This document shows, in pieces, positions 50,568-58,565 of a stretch of 64,000 bases of DNA. The position numbers were made by a program, and so were the translations under genes. Positions within the stretch are counted from its first letter, which is position 1, and every line of letters begins with the position of its first letter. Location of the stretch: positions 1 to 64,000 of the forward strand of contig CAZCUD010000014.1 of assembly GCA_964501785.1 (NCBI GenBank), given 5' to 3'. This stretch comes from DATBSK01 sp964501785. GTDB taxonomy: Bacteria > Actinomycetota > Acidimicrobiia > IMCC26256 > PALSA-555. The notes below the pieces were generated by a model. The model ran no database searches, had not been told where the DNA came from, and worked only from the letters and a program-made list of their open reading frames with translations.

Positions 50568-53420
50568 TCACTCCCCCTGATCGGCGAAGTCTTCGACGGG
50601 CGGGCAGCTGCAGAAGACGTTGCGGTCGCCGTAGACGTTGTCGATCCGGCTCACCGGCACCCAGTACTTGTCACCGGGATCGCCGTGCACGCCCGGCGGG
50701 AACGCGCCGAGGTCGCGGGGGTACGGGCGGCTCCAGTCGCCGGTGACGACGTCGGCAGCCGGGTGTGGCGCGTGTCGGAGCGGGCTGTCGGCGAGCTCCC
50801 ACTCCCCCTCCTCGACGCGCCGGATCTCGTCGCGGATCGTGATCATCGCGTCGCAGAACCGGTCGAGCTCGGCCTTCGACTCAGACTCGGTCGGTTCGAC
50901 CATCAGCGTGCCCGCGACCGGGAACGACATCGTCGGCGCGTGGAAGCCGAAGTCGATGAGCCGCTTGGCGACGTCCTCCGCGGTGACGCCCGACCGCTCG
51001 GTGATCGGCCGCAGGTCGAGGATGCACTCGTGCGCGACGAGGTCGTTGCTGCCCGTGTAGAGCACCGGGAAGTGCGGGGCGAGGCGCGTCGCGACGTAGT
51101 TGGCGTTGAGGATGGCCACCGCGGTGGCATGCCGCAGCCCGGCTGCTCCCATCATGGCGATGTACGCCCAGGAGATGGGCAGGATGCCCGCCGATCCCCA
51201 GGGCGCGGCCGAGATGGGCCCCACCCCCGTCGTCGGGCCGGCCTCGGGCACGAGCGGATGGTTGGGCAGGAACGGAGCGAGGTGCTCACGCACCGCGACC
51301 GGGCCGACCCCGGGTCCGCCCCCGCCGTGGGGGATGCAGAACGTCTTGTGGAGGTTGAGGTGCGACACGTCGGCGCCGAACTTCCCCGGTCGCGCGACGC
51401 CGACGAGCGCGTTGAGGTTGGCGCCGTCGAGGTACACCTGCCCGCCGTGCTCGTGCACGACGGCGCACACGTCGCGGATCTGCTCCTCGAACACCCCGTG
51501 GGTCGACGGGTACGTGATCATGAGCGCGGCGAGCGATGACTGATGCTCGTACGCCTTGGTCTTCAGGTCGTCGAGGTCGACGTTGCCGTGGTCGTCGGTG
51601 CGCACCACGACCACGCGCATGCCCGCCATCACCGCGCTCGCCGCGTTCGTGCCGTGGGCCGACGCCGGGATCAGGCAGACGTCGCGGCCGGGGTCGTCGC
51701 GGCTCTCGTGGTACGCCTTGATCGCCAGGAGGCCCGCGAGCTCGCCCTGCGAGCCGGCGTTGGGCTGGAGCGACACCGCGTCGTAGCCCGTGATCTCGCA
51801 GAGCCAGTGCTCGAGGTCGTCGAAGAGCTGGAGGTACCCGGCCGCTTGCTCGATCGGCGCGAAGGGATGGATGGCGGCGAGCTCGGGCCAGGTGATCGGC
51901 ACCATCTCGGTCGTCGCGTTGAGCTTCATCGTGCACGAGCCGAGCGGGATCATCGTGCGGTCGAGCGCGAGGTCGCGATCCGCGAGACGGCGCAGGTACC
52001 GCAGCATCTCGGTCTCCGACCGATGGCGATGGAACACCGGGTGGGTCAGGAACTCGGACGTGCGCTGCAGCGACGTCGGGATGGCGGTGTCGGTCGATGC
52101 GACGTCGACCGGTGCGAGCCCGAACGCGTCGAGGACGCGTCCGACGACGACGTCGGTCGTGGTCTCGTCGACCGCGATGCCGATCGTGTCGGCGTCGACG
52201 TAGCGAAGGTTGACGCCGCGCTCGCGCGCCGCACGCACGATCTCTGCCGCGCCTCCGGGCACGACGGCCTGGACCGTGTCGAAGAACTCGTCGTGTGCGA
52301 CGTGCACCCCACCTGCCCGCAGCGAGGCCGACAGCCGCACGGCGTGCGCGTGGACCGAGCGCGCGATGGCGGTGAGGCCCTCGGGTCCGTGGTACGTCGC
52401 GTAGAGGCCCGCGATGACGGCGAGGAGCACCTGAGCGGTGCAGATGTTGCTCGTCGCCTTCTCTCGTCGGATGTGCTGCTCTCGCGTCTGGAGGGCGAGC
52501 CGCAGTGCCGGCCGACCGGATGCGTCGACCGACACCCCGACGAGGCGACCGGGCAGGCTCCGCTTGTACTCGTCGCGCGTCGCGATGAACGCCGCGTGGG
52601 GGCCGCCGAAGCCGAGCGGGACGCCGAACCGCTGGGACGATCCCACGACGACGTCGGCCCCCTGCTCCCCCGGCGGCGTCACGAGCGTGAGCGCGAGGAG
52701 ATCGGTGGTCACCGCGACGAGTGCGCCCTGGCCGTGCAGCCGCTCGATCAGCTCGGTGCGGTCGCGCAGGCGGCCGCTCGAGCCGGGCTCCTGGAGGAGC
52801 ACCCCGAACAGGTCGTCGGCGGGGACGTCGGCGTCGGCGTCGCCGACGACCACGCTGATCCCGAGCGGTCGCGCTCGTGTCTGGATGATCGCGATGGTCT
52901 GCGGATGGGTGTCGGCGTCGACGAAGAACGTCGACGCGTCTCCCGAGGACATCCGGTGCAGCAGAGTCATCGCCTCCGCCGCCGCGGTGCCTTCGTCGAG
53001 CAACGAGGCGTTCGCCAGCTCGGTGCCGGTGAGGTCGCTCACCATCGTCTGGAAGTTGAGGAGCGCCTCGAGGCGCCCTTGGGAGATCTCCGGCTGGTAC
53101 GGCGTGTACGCGGTGTACCAGGCGGGATCCTCGAGGACGTTTCGCTGGATGACCGGCGGCGTGATCGTGTCCGAGTAGCCGAGGCCGATGAGCGAGGTCA
53201 GGCGCTGGTTGCGGGAGGCGAGCGCTCGCAGCGCGTCGGCGCACTCGCGCTCGGTGGAGGGGGCGGGAAGGTCGAGCGCATCGTCGCGGATCGTCCGCGG
53301 CACGGCGCGGTCGAGCAGATCCTCCAGCGAGGTCAGGTCGAGCCGGTCGAGCATCTCGGCGATCTCGTCCTCGCTCGGCCCGACGTGGCGCCGCGCGAAG
53401 GTCTCGTCGGGATCGTTCAC
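50568..53420 (-). CDS. gcvP: Glycine dehydrogenase (aminomethyl-transferring), P protein
   Basis: 950 residues, the full-length fused form. It decarboxylates glycine and loads the aminomethyl group on GcvH lipoate. DETFARRHVGPSEDEIAEML begins homology; LGYSDTITPPVIQRNVLEDP, the glycine-rich GVGPISAAPWGSAGILPISW, and the PLP lysine in HLNLHKTFCIPHGGGGPG are visible. GTG at 53420 overlaps the gcvT stop. The frame is open much further upstream, but that part is antisense-like noise. Confidence 0.95.
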   Translation of the reverse strand: MNDPDETFARRHVGPSEDEIAEMLDRLDLTSLEDLLDRAVPRTIRDDALDLPAPSTERECADALRALASRNQRLTSLIGLGYSDTITPPVIQRNVLEDPAWYTAYTPYQPEISQGRLEALLNFQTMVSDLTGTELANASLLDEGTAAAEAMTLLHRMSSGDASTFFVDADTHPQTIAIIQTRARPLGISVVVGDADADVPADDLFGVLLQEPGSSGRLRDRTELIERLHGQGALVAVTTDLLALTLVTPPGEQGADVVVGSSQRFGVPLGFGGPHAAFIATRDEYKRSLPGRLVGVSVDASGRPALRLALQTREQHIRREKATSNICTAQVLLAVIAGLYATYHGPEGLTAIARSVHAHAVRLSASLRAGGVHVAHDEFFDTVQAVVPGGAAEIVRAARERGVNLRYVDADTIGIAVDETTTDVVVGRVLDAFGLAPVDVASTDTAIPTSLQRTSEFLTHPVFHRHRSETEMLRYLRRLADRDLALDRTMIPLGSCTMKLNATTEMVPITWPELAAIHPFAPIEQAAGYLQLFDDLEHWLCEITGYDAVSLQPNAGSQGELAGLLAIKAYHESRDDPGRDVCLIPASAHGTNAASAVMAGMRVVVVRTDDHGNVDLDDLKTKAYEHQSSLAALMITYPSTHGVFEEQIRDVCAVVHEHGGQVYLDGANLNALVGVARPGKFGADVSHLNLHKTFCIPHGGGGPGVGPVAVREHLAPFLPNHPLVPEAGPTTGVGPISAAPWGSAGILPISWAYIAMMGAAGLRHATAVAILNANYVATRLAPHFPVLYTGSNDLVAHECILDLRPITERSGVTAEDVAKRLIDFGFHAPTMSFPVAGTLMVEPTESESKAELDRFCDAMITIRDEIRRVEEGEWELADSPLRHAPHPAADVVTGDWSRPYPRDLGAFPPGVHGDPGDKYWVPVSRIDNVYGDRNVFCSCPPVEDFADQGE

Positions 53421-54517
53421 GATGCCTCCTGGCGCACGAAGGGGGTCTGCGTCACCGTTGCCTCGACGTCGCGCCCCCGCACGTCGACGGTCACGACGGT
53501 GCCGTCGTCGACGTCGGGCGGCAGGAACGCCAGCGCGATCCCCCGCTCCAGGACGGGCGAGAAGTTGCCGCTGGTCACCTCCCCCACCACCGTGCCCTCG
53601 ACGGCGACGGCACAGCCGGCACGGGGGATCTGGCGGCCCTCGGTGACCAGGCCGCGGAGTCGCCGGGTGACGCCCTGCTCGCGCTGCGCGACGAGCACGT
53701 CGCGGCCCCGGAAGTCGCCCTTGTCGAAGCGCACGACCCATCCCAACCCCGCTTCGAGCGGAGTGATGCCCGGGCCGAGCTCGTGGCCGTGCAACGGCAG
53801 CCCGGCCTCGAGCCGGAGGGTGTCGCGGGCACCCAGACCCGCGGGGTGCACGCCGGTGGCGAGCACGGCCTCCCACACGCCGACGGCGGCGGCGGCAGGC
53901 ACGTGCAGCTCGACGCCGTCCTCGCCGGTGTAGCCGGTGCCCGCGACCCAGCCGCGGAACAGCTCGGAGTCGACGGCGTCGACTCCGAAGCGCGCGACGG
54001 TCGCCGGCTCGGGGAGCACCTTCGCGAGCCGATCACGGGCGTTCGGTCCCTGCACCGCGATGACGGCCCGTTGGGTCGTGACGTCCTCGATCGTGCAGGT
54101 CGCGCCGCCGGCGTGGTCGGCTGCCGCCTCCTCGAGCGCGTGCACGATCCGGTCGGTGTTGGATGCGTTGGGCATCACGAGGAGGTCGTCGTCGCCGACC
54201 CACCAGACGATGATGTCGTCGACGACGTGGCCGTCGTCGGGATCGACGAGGTGGGTGTACTGCGCCGCGCCCGGCGCGATGCGATCGAGGTCGTTCGTGA
54301 AGGCCCACTGCAGCGCCGGGTGCGCTCCCCGACCGGTGACGCGCACCGATCCGAGGTGCGAGACGTCGAACGCCACGGCGTCGCTGCGACAGGCTCGATG
54401 CTCCTCGAGCACGCCGGCGTACTGGATGGGCATCTCCCACCCGCCGAACTCGACCATGCGGGCCCCGAGGGCTCGGTGCGCCGCGTCGAGCGGACTGTGA
54501 CGGAGCTGCGCACCCAT
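53417..54517 (-). CDS. gcvT: Aminomethyltransferase, glycine cleavage T protein
   Basis: 366 residues. It releases ammonia and passes the methylene group from GcvH to tetrahydrofolate. SPLDAAHRALGARMVEFGGWEMPIQY opens the protein as in other T proteins; AFDVSHLGSVRVTG, GYTGEDGVELHVP and the C-terminal GNFSPVLERGIALAFLP are family motifs. ATG at 54517. Forms the gcvT-gcvP-DUF1697 operon; gcvH lies 3.6 kb away beyond the MerR/garA genes. Confidence 0.95.
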   Translation of the reverse strand: MGAQLRHSPLDAAHRALGARMVEFGGWEMPIQYAGVLEEHRACRSDAVAFDVSHLGSVRVTGRGAHPALQWAFTNDLDRIAPGAAQYTHLVDPDDGHVVDDIIVWWVGDDDLLVMPNASNTDRIVHALEEAAADHAGGATCTIEDVTTQRAVIAVQGPNARDRLAKVLPEPATVARFGVDAVDSELFRGWVAGTGYTGEDGVELHVPAAAAVGVWEAVLATGVHPAGLGARDTLRLEAGLPLHGHELGPGITPLEAGLGWVVRFDKGDFRGRDVLVAQREQGVTRRLRGLVTEGRQIPRAGCAVAVEGTVVGEVTSGNFSPVLERGIALAFLPPDVDDGTVVTVDVRGRDVEATVTQTPFVRQEAS

Positions 54518-54573
54518 GGCCTGCCGAGCCTATGCGGCGTCCTCGTCCGGCCCGGACTCCCCGTCCGCCGCCC

Positions 54574-55002
54574 TCAGGCCGATGCGACGTCGGGGTCCGC
54601 GTCGCCCCGGCGGGACGCCGGCCGCAGATCGAGGCGCGTCGGGCGGGTGCCCACGTCGTCGCCGGGCTGCGACGGCGGCTCGAGCCCGTACTTCACGAGC
54701 AGGTGCAGGTAGTCGCGCTGGTACAGGACCTTGATCTCGACCTCGGGATGCATCTCACGCAGGCGTCGCGCCTTGCGGTTCTTCTTCGTGACGAGCTTCT
54801 GGTTGAGCGTGGTGATCTCGATGTAGAGGTCGTACGCAGGGAGGTAGAAGTCGGGCGTGAACGCCTGCACCGGGTTGTCGTGGCGGTCGCGCTCGAGCAC
54901 GAAGGTGCGCGGCTCGTAGTCCCACGCGATGCCGTAGAAGTCGAGCAGCTTCGCGAACTGCCGCTCGGAGTTGTGCGCGAAGCGCGTCTCCTCGTGCGGC
55001 AG
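54574..55002 (-). CDS. PD-(D/E)XK nuclease-like protein without a normal start codon
   Basis: The coherent protein begins LPHEETRFAHNSERQFAKLL and continues DFYGIAWDYEPRTFV, FTPDFYLPAYDLYIEITT, LNQKLVTKKNRKARRLRE. The PDF...EIT...K pattern matches the PD-(D/E)XK nuclease core. No ATG, GTG or TTG lies between the preceding MerR stop (55018-55020, same frame) and this conserved part; the CTG at 55002 is the only candidate, and the GTG at 54900 would remove the first half of the domain. Either CTG is the start or the MerR stop is read through. Confidence 0.6.
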   Translation of the reverse strand: MPHEETRFAHNSERQFAKLLDFYGIAWDYEPRTFVLERDRHDNPVQAFTPDFYLPAYDLYIEITTLNQKLVTKKNRKARRLREMHPEVEIKVLYQRDYLHLLVKYGLEPPSQPGDDVGTRPTRLDLRPASRRGDADPDVASA

Positions 55003-55017
55003 CGGGGTGCTCGCGGG

Positions 55018-55488
55018 TCAGCCCTCCGCAGCGCGCGCGCCGCGGGCCGGCGCGTCCTTCGCGAGGCCCACGAGTCGCTCGTCGACCTCGCCGACGACCG
55101 ATCCGATCGGCACGATGTTGAGCACTCCCTGGCCCCGGCGCACGAGGTCGATGAGCGCGTCACCGTCGCGGGCGAGGATCGAGTTCCCCTCGGCCATCAC
55201 GATGCTCGCGGTCTGCCAGTCCGCGCCCTCCTCTTCGCGGAGGTACTCGATCGCCTTGCGCGCGTTCTTCAGCTGCACCCCGGCGTCGAGGAGCTGCTTG
55301 ACCATCCGCAGCCGCACGAGGTCGCGGTACGAGTAGCGGCGCTGCGTCCCGCTGCCGTGGGCCGCGCTGAGCGACGGGCAGACGACGCCCTGACGGTCCC
55401 AGTAGTCGAGCTGGCGATAGCTGATGCCCACGATCTCGCAGGCCCGCTTCCCGCTGTACCCGGAGTCGTCGTCGAGCCGACTGGTCAT
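55018..55488 (-). CDS. MerR-family regulator (Rv1830-like position)
   Basis: 156 residues from ATG 55488 (GAGGGG seven bases upstream). Winged helix: GYSGKRACEIVGISYRQLDYWDRQGVV, then GTQRRYSYRDLVRLRMVKQL and a dimerisation helix. A C-terminal part (SIVMAEGNSILARDGDALID) fits the actinobacterial subgroup found next to the bifunctional nuclease gene, as Rv1830 in mycobacteria. The following nuclease-like sequence is in the same frame. Confidence 0.88.
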   Translation of the reverse strand: MTSRLDDDSGYSGKRACEIVGISYRQLDYWDRQGVVCPSLSAAHGSGTQRRYSYRDLVRLRMVKQLLDAGVQLKNARKAIEYLREEEGADWQTASIVMAEGNSILARDGDALIDLVRRGQGVLNIVPIGSVVGEVDERLVGLAKDAPARGARAAEG

Positions 55489-55625
55489 CCACACGCCCCT
55501 CGGTCGCGCCCACCTGGCCCCGGAGAGCCCCGGAGAGCGACAATCACATGGCCGTAGTTACGGCCGTGTGACGGTACAGGACGGCGCGCGCGGGGTCAAC
55601 GATCGCTCGGACTCCCCGCGGGAAC

Positions 55626-56126
55626 CTACGAGGACCCGCCCTCCTCGGCGGCGAAGTCCTCGGGCCGGACCTGGTTGAGGAACTCCCGGAACTCCTCGAT
55701 CTGGGTCTCTTCCTCGTCCTGGTCGAAGTGGACGCCGGCCTCCTCGAGCACGTCCTCCGCCGCGAAGATGGGGATGGAGCCCGGGTACCGGGCCGCCAGG
55801 GCGAGGGCGTCGGAGGGCCGGGACGAGATGCGCTGCACCTGCCCGTCGCGGGCGATCTCGATCTCGGCGTAGAAGGTGCCGTCGTGCAGCTCGGTGATGA
55901 TGACCTGCTGGAGGGTCACGCCGAGCTCGTCGAGCACGGTCTTGAACAGGTCGTGGGTCATCGGCCGCGGCGTCTCCATCCCCTGGAGCGCGTAGACGAT
56001 CGCGGTCGCCTCCGGCGGCCCGATGAAGATGGGCAGGTAGCGGCCGCCCTCTCCCTCCCGAAGGAGGACGATCGGCTGGTTGGTCGGGACCTCGACCCGC
56101 ACACCGACCAGCGACATCTCGATCAC
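55626..56126 (-). CDS. Bifunctional nuclease family protein
   Basis: 166 residues, corresponding in sequence and context to mycobacterial Rv1829. NQPIVLLREGEGGRYLPIFI, GPPEATAIVYALQGMETPRP, MTHDLFKTVLDELG and GTFYAEIEI, then ISSRPSDALALAAR, match the BFN domain (DUF151). The name comes from plant members with DNase and RNase activity; the bacterial role is unclear. GTG at 56126 is preferred because IEMSLVGVRVE aligns with the family N-terminus; ATG at 56117 is possible. Confidence 0.88.
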   Translation of the reverse strand: MIEMSLVGVRVEVPTNQPIVLLREGEGGRYLPIFIGPPEATAIVYALQGMETPRPMTHDLFKTVLDELGVTLQQVIITELHDGTFYAEIEIARDGQVQRISSRPSDALALAARYPGSIPIFAAEDVLEEAGVHFDQDEEETQIEEFREFLNQVRPEDFAAEEGGSS

Positions 56127-56199
56127 GGGCGCCGCCTTTCGACTCGCGGGCGACGATAGCAAAGGGGTTCCGGTCCCCCGACACGGGCCTCCCGGCGGC

Positions 56200-56775
56200 T
56201 CAGCCGCTCGGCAGCTCCGAGTACCAGGCCAGCCCGGCCTCGGGATCGGCGAGGATCCCGTCCCGATCGACCTCCAGGACGACGGGCAGGTTGCGGTACC
56301 GCTCCCCCACGTGCAGGCCGTAGCCGACCACGAACGCGTCGCCGGGCACCGTCTGGCCGACGTACCGGGGCTCGAGCGGGACGATCCGGCGCTCGGGCCG
56401 GTCGAGCAGCGTGCACACCTCCAGCCGCCGCGGGCCTCGTTCCCGGACGTGGCCCAGCAGGTACGCCAGGGTGAGGCCGGTGTCGACGAGGTCCTCGACG
56501 ACCACGACGTCGCGCCCCTCGACCTCGACGTCGAGGTCCTTGAGGATCCGCACCCGCCCGCTGTCGGGCGCGTAGCGGCTGATGCCCAGGTAGTCGAGCG
56601 TGACCGGGACCTGCCTGATGGCGCGCGCGAGGTCGGCGCTGAACACGAGCGCGCCCTTGAGCACGACGACGAGCACCACGCCCTCGGGGTGGTCGGCGGA
56701 GATCGCGCCCGCGAGCTGCTCGACCCGTTCCTCGATCGCCGGGCGATCGAGGAGCACGCGCGCGGCGACCGTCAC
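56200..56775 (-). CDS. hpt: Hypoxanthine phosphoribosyltransferase-like protein
   Basis: 191 residues of the purine salvage PRTase fold: VVLVVVLKGALVFSADLARA, the PRPP motif VVVVEDLVDTGLTLAYL, and VVGYGLHVGERYRNLPVV as in HPRT. Substrate (hypoxanthine/guanine) is inferred from family. It is inserted between the FtsR-like MerR and nuclease genes, which are usually neighbours, and overlaps the MerR stop by GTGA. Confidence 0.9.
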   Translation of the reverse strand: MTVAARVLLDRPAIEERVEQLAGAISADHPEGVVLVVVLKGALVFSADLARAIRQVPVTLDYLGISRYAPDSGRVRILKDLDVEVEGRDVVVVEDLVDTGLTLAYLLGHVRERGPRRLEVCTLLDRPERRIVPLEPRYVGQTVPGDAFVVGYGLHVGERYRNLPVVLEVDRDGILADPEAGLAWYSELPSG

Positions 56776-57563
56776 TCGGTGAGCTCGTCGCGCAGCGCCT
56801 CGCGCAGGGTCGCGGTCCGGAGCTGACGGCCGAGGCGCGCCAGCTCCTCGAGCTCCTCCTGGAGCCGGACGCGCGCTTCGGGGTTGCGCTGACGGACGTA
56901 GGGCATCAGGACCTGCCCGAACAGCGCCGCCTCGCGGTCGGAGAAGTGCTTGTACATCTTCAGGTGGCGGGCCTCGACCCCGCGCGCATGGAACCCCGCG
57001 GCCAGGCTCGCGATGTCGAGCGCCCCCTCGCCGTAGAGCGCTCGCTCCCCCGCGCCCACGACGGGTGCGAGCAGCCCGTGGTCCTCGAGCGCGTCGAGCT
57101 GGGCATCGGTGAGACCGCTCGCCTCCAGCAGCTCCACCCGCGTCAGCTCGTCGCGCGGGTCGGCCGGGTCGACCGCGACCGTGCCGAGGTCGTCGTCGGG
57201 CCCGGCGTCGGCGTCGATCCCTTCCGCGTCGAACGCCGGCGTCGCCGGGGCCGCGACCGGTGGTGCGGCCTGGTCGACGGCGGGCGTCCCGGTGTCACCC
57301 GACGAGTCGAGGCGGTCCTTGATCACCCGCAACGGGAGGAAGTGGTCGCGCTGCTGGAGGAGGATCCAGCGCAGTCGATCGAGGTCGCGATCTGAGAACT
57401 TCCGGTACCCCGAGGGGGTCCGCTCGGGATCGATCAGCCCCTGGCTCTCCAGGAAGCGGATCTTGGAGATCGTCACGTCGGGGAACTCGTCGCGGAGCTG
57501 CTCGAGGACCTCCCCGATCGACAGGTGACCGACCGAGTCGTGGTCGGTCGCGCCCACGCTCAT
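56772..57563 (-). CDS. MerR-family regulator, FtsR/Rv1828-like
   Basis: 263 residues. HLSIGEVLEQLRDEFPDVTI and SKIRFLESQGLIDPERTPSGYRKFSDRDLDRLRWIL form the winged helix of the Rv1828/FtsR subgroup, which controls cell-division genes in corynebacteria. A variable Ala/Asp linker leads to a helical effector domain (LDIASLAAGFHARGVEARHLKMYKHF, in two parts). ATG at 57563 lies 10 bases after garA; an upstream ATG at 57596 would overlap garA and is rejected. Confidence 0.88.
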   Translation of the reverse strand: MSVGATDHDSVGHLSIGEVLEQLRDEFPDVTISKIRFLESQGLIDPERTPSGYRKFSDRDLDRLRWILLQQRDHFLPLRVIKDRLDSSGDTGTPAVDQAAPPVAAPATPAFDAEGIDADAGPDDDLGTVAVDPADPRDELTRVELLEASGLTDAQLDALEDHGLLAPVVGAGERALYGEGALDIASLAAGFHARGVEARHLKMYKHFSDREAALFGQVLMPYVRQRNPEARVRLQEELEELARLGRQLRTATLREALRDELTE

Positions 57564-57573
57564 CGGGCAGCGC

Positions 57574-58074
57574 TCACCGATCGCTCTCCATGCCACCGAG
57601 CACGAACGTCAGCACGAAGCGACCGACCTGGAGCTCCTGCATGTCGCTGAGCCGGGCCCGATCGATGCGCTCGTGATCGACGTAGGTGCCGTTGAGCGAG
57701 CCGGCGTCGCTGACCTCGTAGCCGCCGTCGGACGAGCGCTCGATGGTCGCGTGACGACGCGAGACCGTGACGTCGTCGAGGAAGATGTCGGAGTCGGGGT
57801 GGCGCCCGAGCGACGTGGCCCCGGCCTCGAGCACGAACGTGCTCCCCGCGTTGGGCCCTCGACGCACGACCAGCATGCCGAGCCCGTCGGGGAGACCGTC
57901 GAGCACGTCCCCGAGCTCGGCGACCAGGGCCTCGCGGTCCTCGATGAGTGCGATCGCGGCCGTCGTGTCCGGTTCGTCGTCCCCGCCCGGATCCTCACCG
58001 AGCAGCGCCGCACCGCACGACGAGCAGAAGTTGGCGCCCGCCGCGTTGTCGTGTCCACACCGGCGACAGCGCAT
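57574..58074 (-). CDS. garA: GarA-like FHA domain protein with N-terminal zinc ribbon
   Basis: 166 residues. The FHA domain shows SLGRHPDSDIFLDDVTVSRRHATIER and the SLNGTYVDHERI end. GarA binds and inhibits 2-oxoglutarate-using enzymes when unphosphorylated. The pair Thr-Thr in PDTTAAIALI stands where GarA carries its PknG/PknB sites. Unlike mycobacterial GarA, this protein begins with a four-Cys zinc ribbon (RCRRCGHDNAAGANFCSSCG). Between gcvH and the MerR gene, as in mycobacteria. Confidence 0.88.
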   Translation of the reverse strand: MRCRRCGHDNAAGANFCSSCGAALLGEDPGGDDEPDTTAAIALIEDREALVAELGDVLDGLPDGLGMLVVRRGPNAGSTFVLEAGATSLGRHPDSDIFLDDVTVSRRHATIERSSDGGYEVSDAGSLNGTYVDHERIDRARLSDMQELQVGRFVLTFVLGGMESDR

Positions 58075-58123
58075 GATCTCGAGGGTATCGACGCCTCAGA
58101 GGGCCTTCAACGACCCTCGGCGC

Positions 58124-58507
58124 TCACGAGCCTTCGGCGAACGCGCGGTACGCGGCCGCGTCCATGAGCCCGTCGACCTCGTCGGGGGCGCTCATCGCCA
58201 CGACGAAGATCCAGCCGTCGCCGTAGGGCGCCTGGTTGAGCAGCTCGGGGGCGTCGGCGAGCGCCGCGTTGACCTCCACGACCGTCCCCGACACCGGGCT
58301 GAAGATGTCGGAGACCGACTTCGTCGACTCGACCTCGCCGCAAGCCGCGTTGGCCGCGACCGTCGCGCCGCTCTCGGGCACCGACACGTACACGACGTCG
58401 CCGAGCGCGTCCTGTGCGAAGTCGGTGATCCCGATGCGCGCCCGGTCGCCCTCGACCGCGACCCACTCGTGCTCGTTGCTGTAGCGCAGAGCGTCGGGGT
58501 ACTCCAT
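58124..58507 (-). CDS. gcvH: Glycine cleavage system H protein
   Basis: 127 residues, the lipoyl carrier of glycine cleavage. Lipoylation lysine is in GEVESTKSVSDIFSPVSG; RYSNEHEWVAVEGDRARIGI and the DALGDVVYVSVPESG strand are typical. ATG at 58507 with GAGGAAGAG upstream. The frame stays open upstream into the frameshifted transferase gene, so a gcvH fusion could be miscalled. Confidence 0.95.
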   Translation of the reverse strand: MEYPDALRYSNEHEWVAVEGDRARIGITDFAQDALGDVVYVSVPESGATVAANAACGEVESTKSVSDIFSPVSGTVVEVNAALADAPELLNQAPYGDGWIFVVAMSAPDEVDGLMDAAAYRAFAEGS

Positions 58508-58565
58508 CCTCTGTTCCTCTTCCGGTCTCGGTGGGTCGGTCGGGCGATCGTAGGTGGTGGGTCGG

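Noticed and set aside
57564..57596. Upstream ATG (57596) as start of the FtsR-like MerR gene
   Set aside because: It would overlap garA by 23 bases and add non-conserved residues; ATG 57563 lies after the garA stop.
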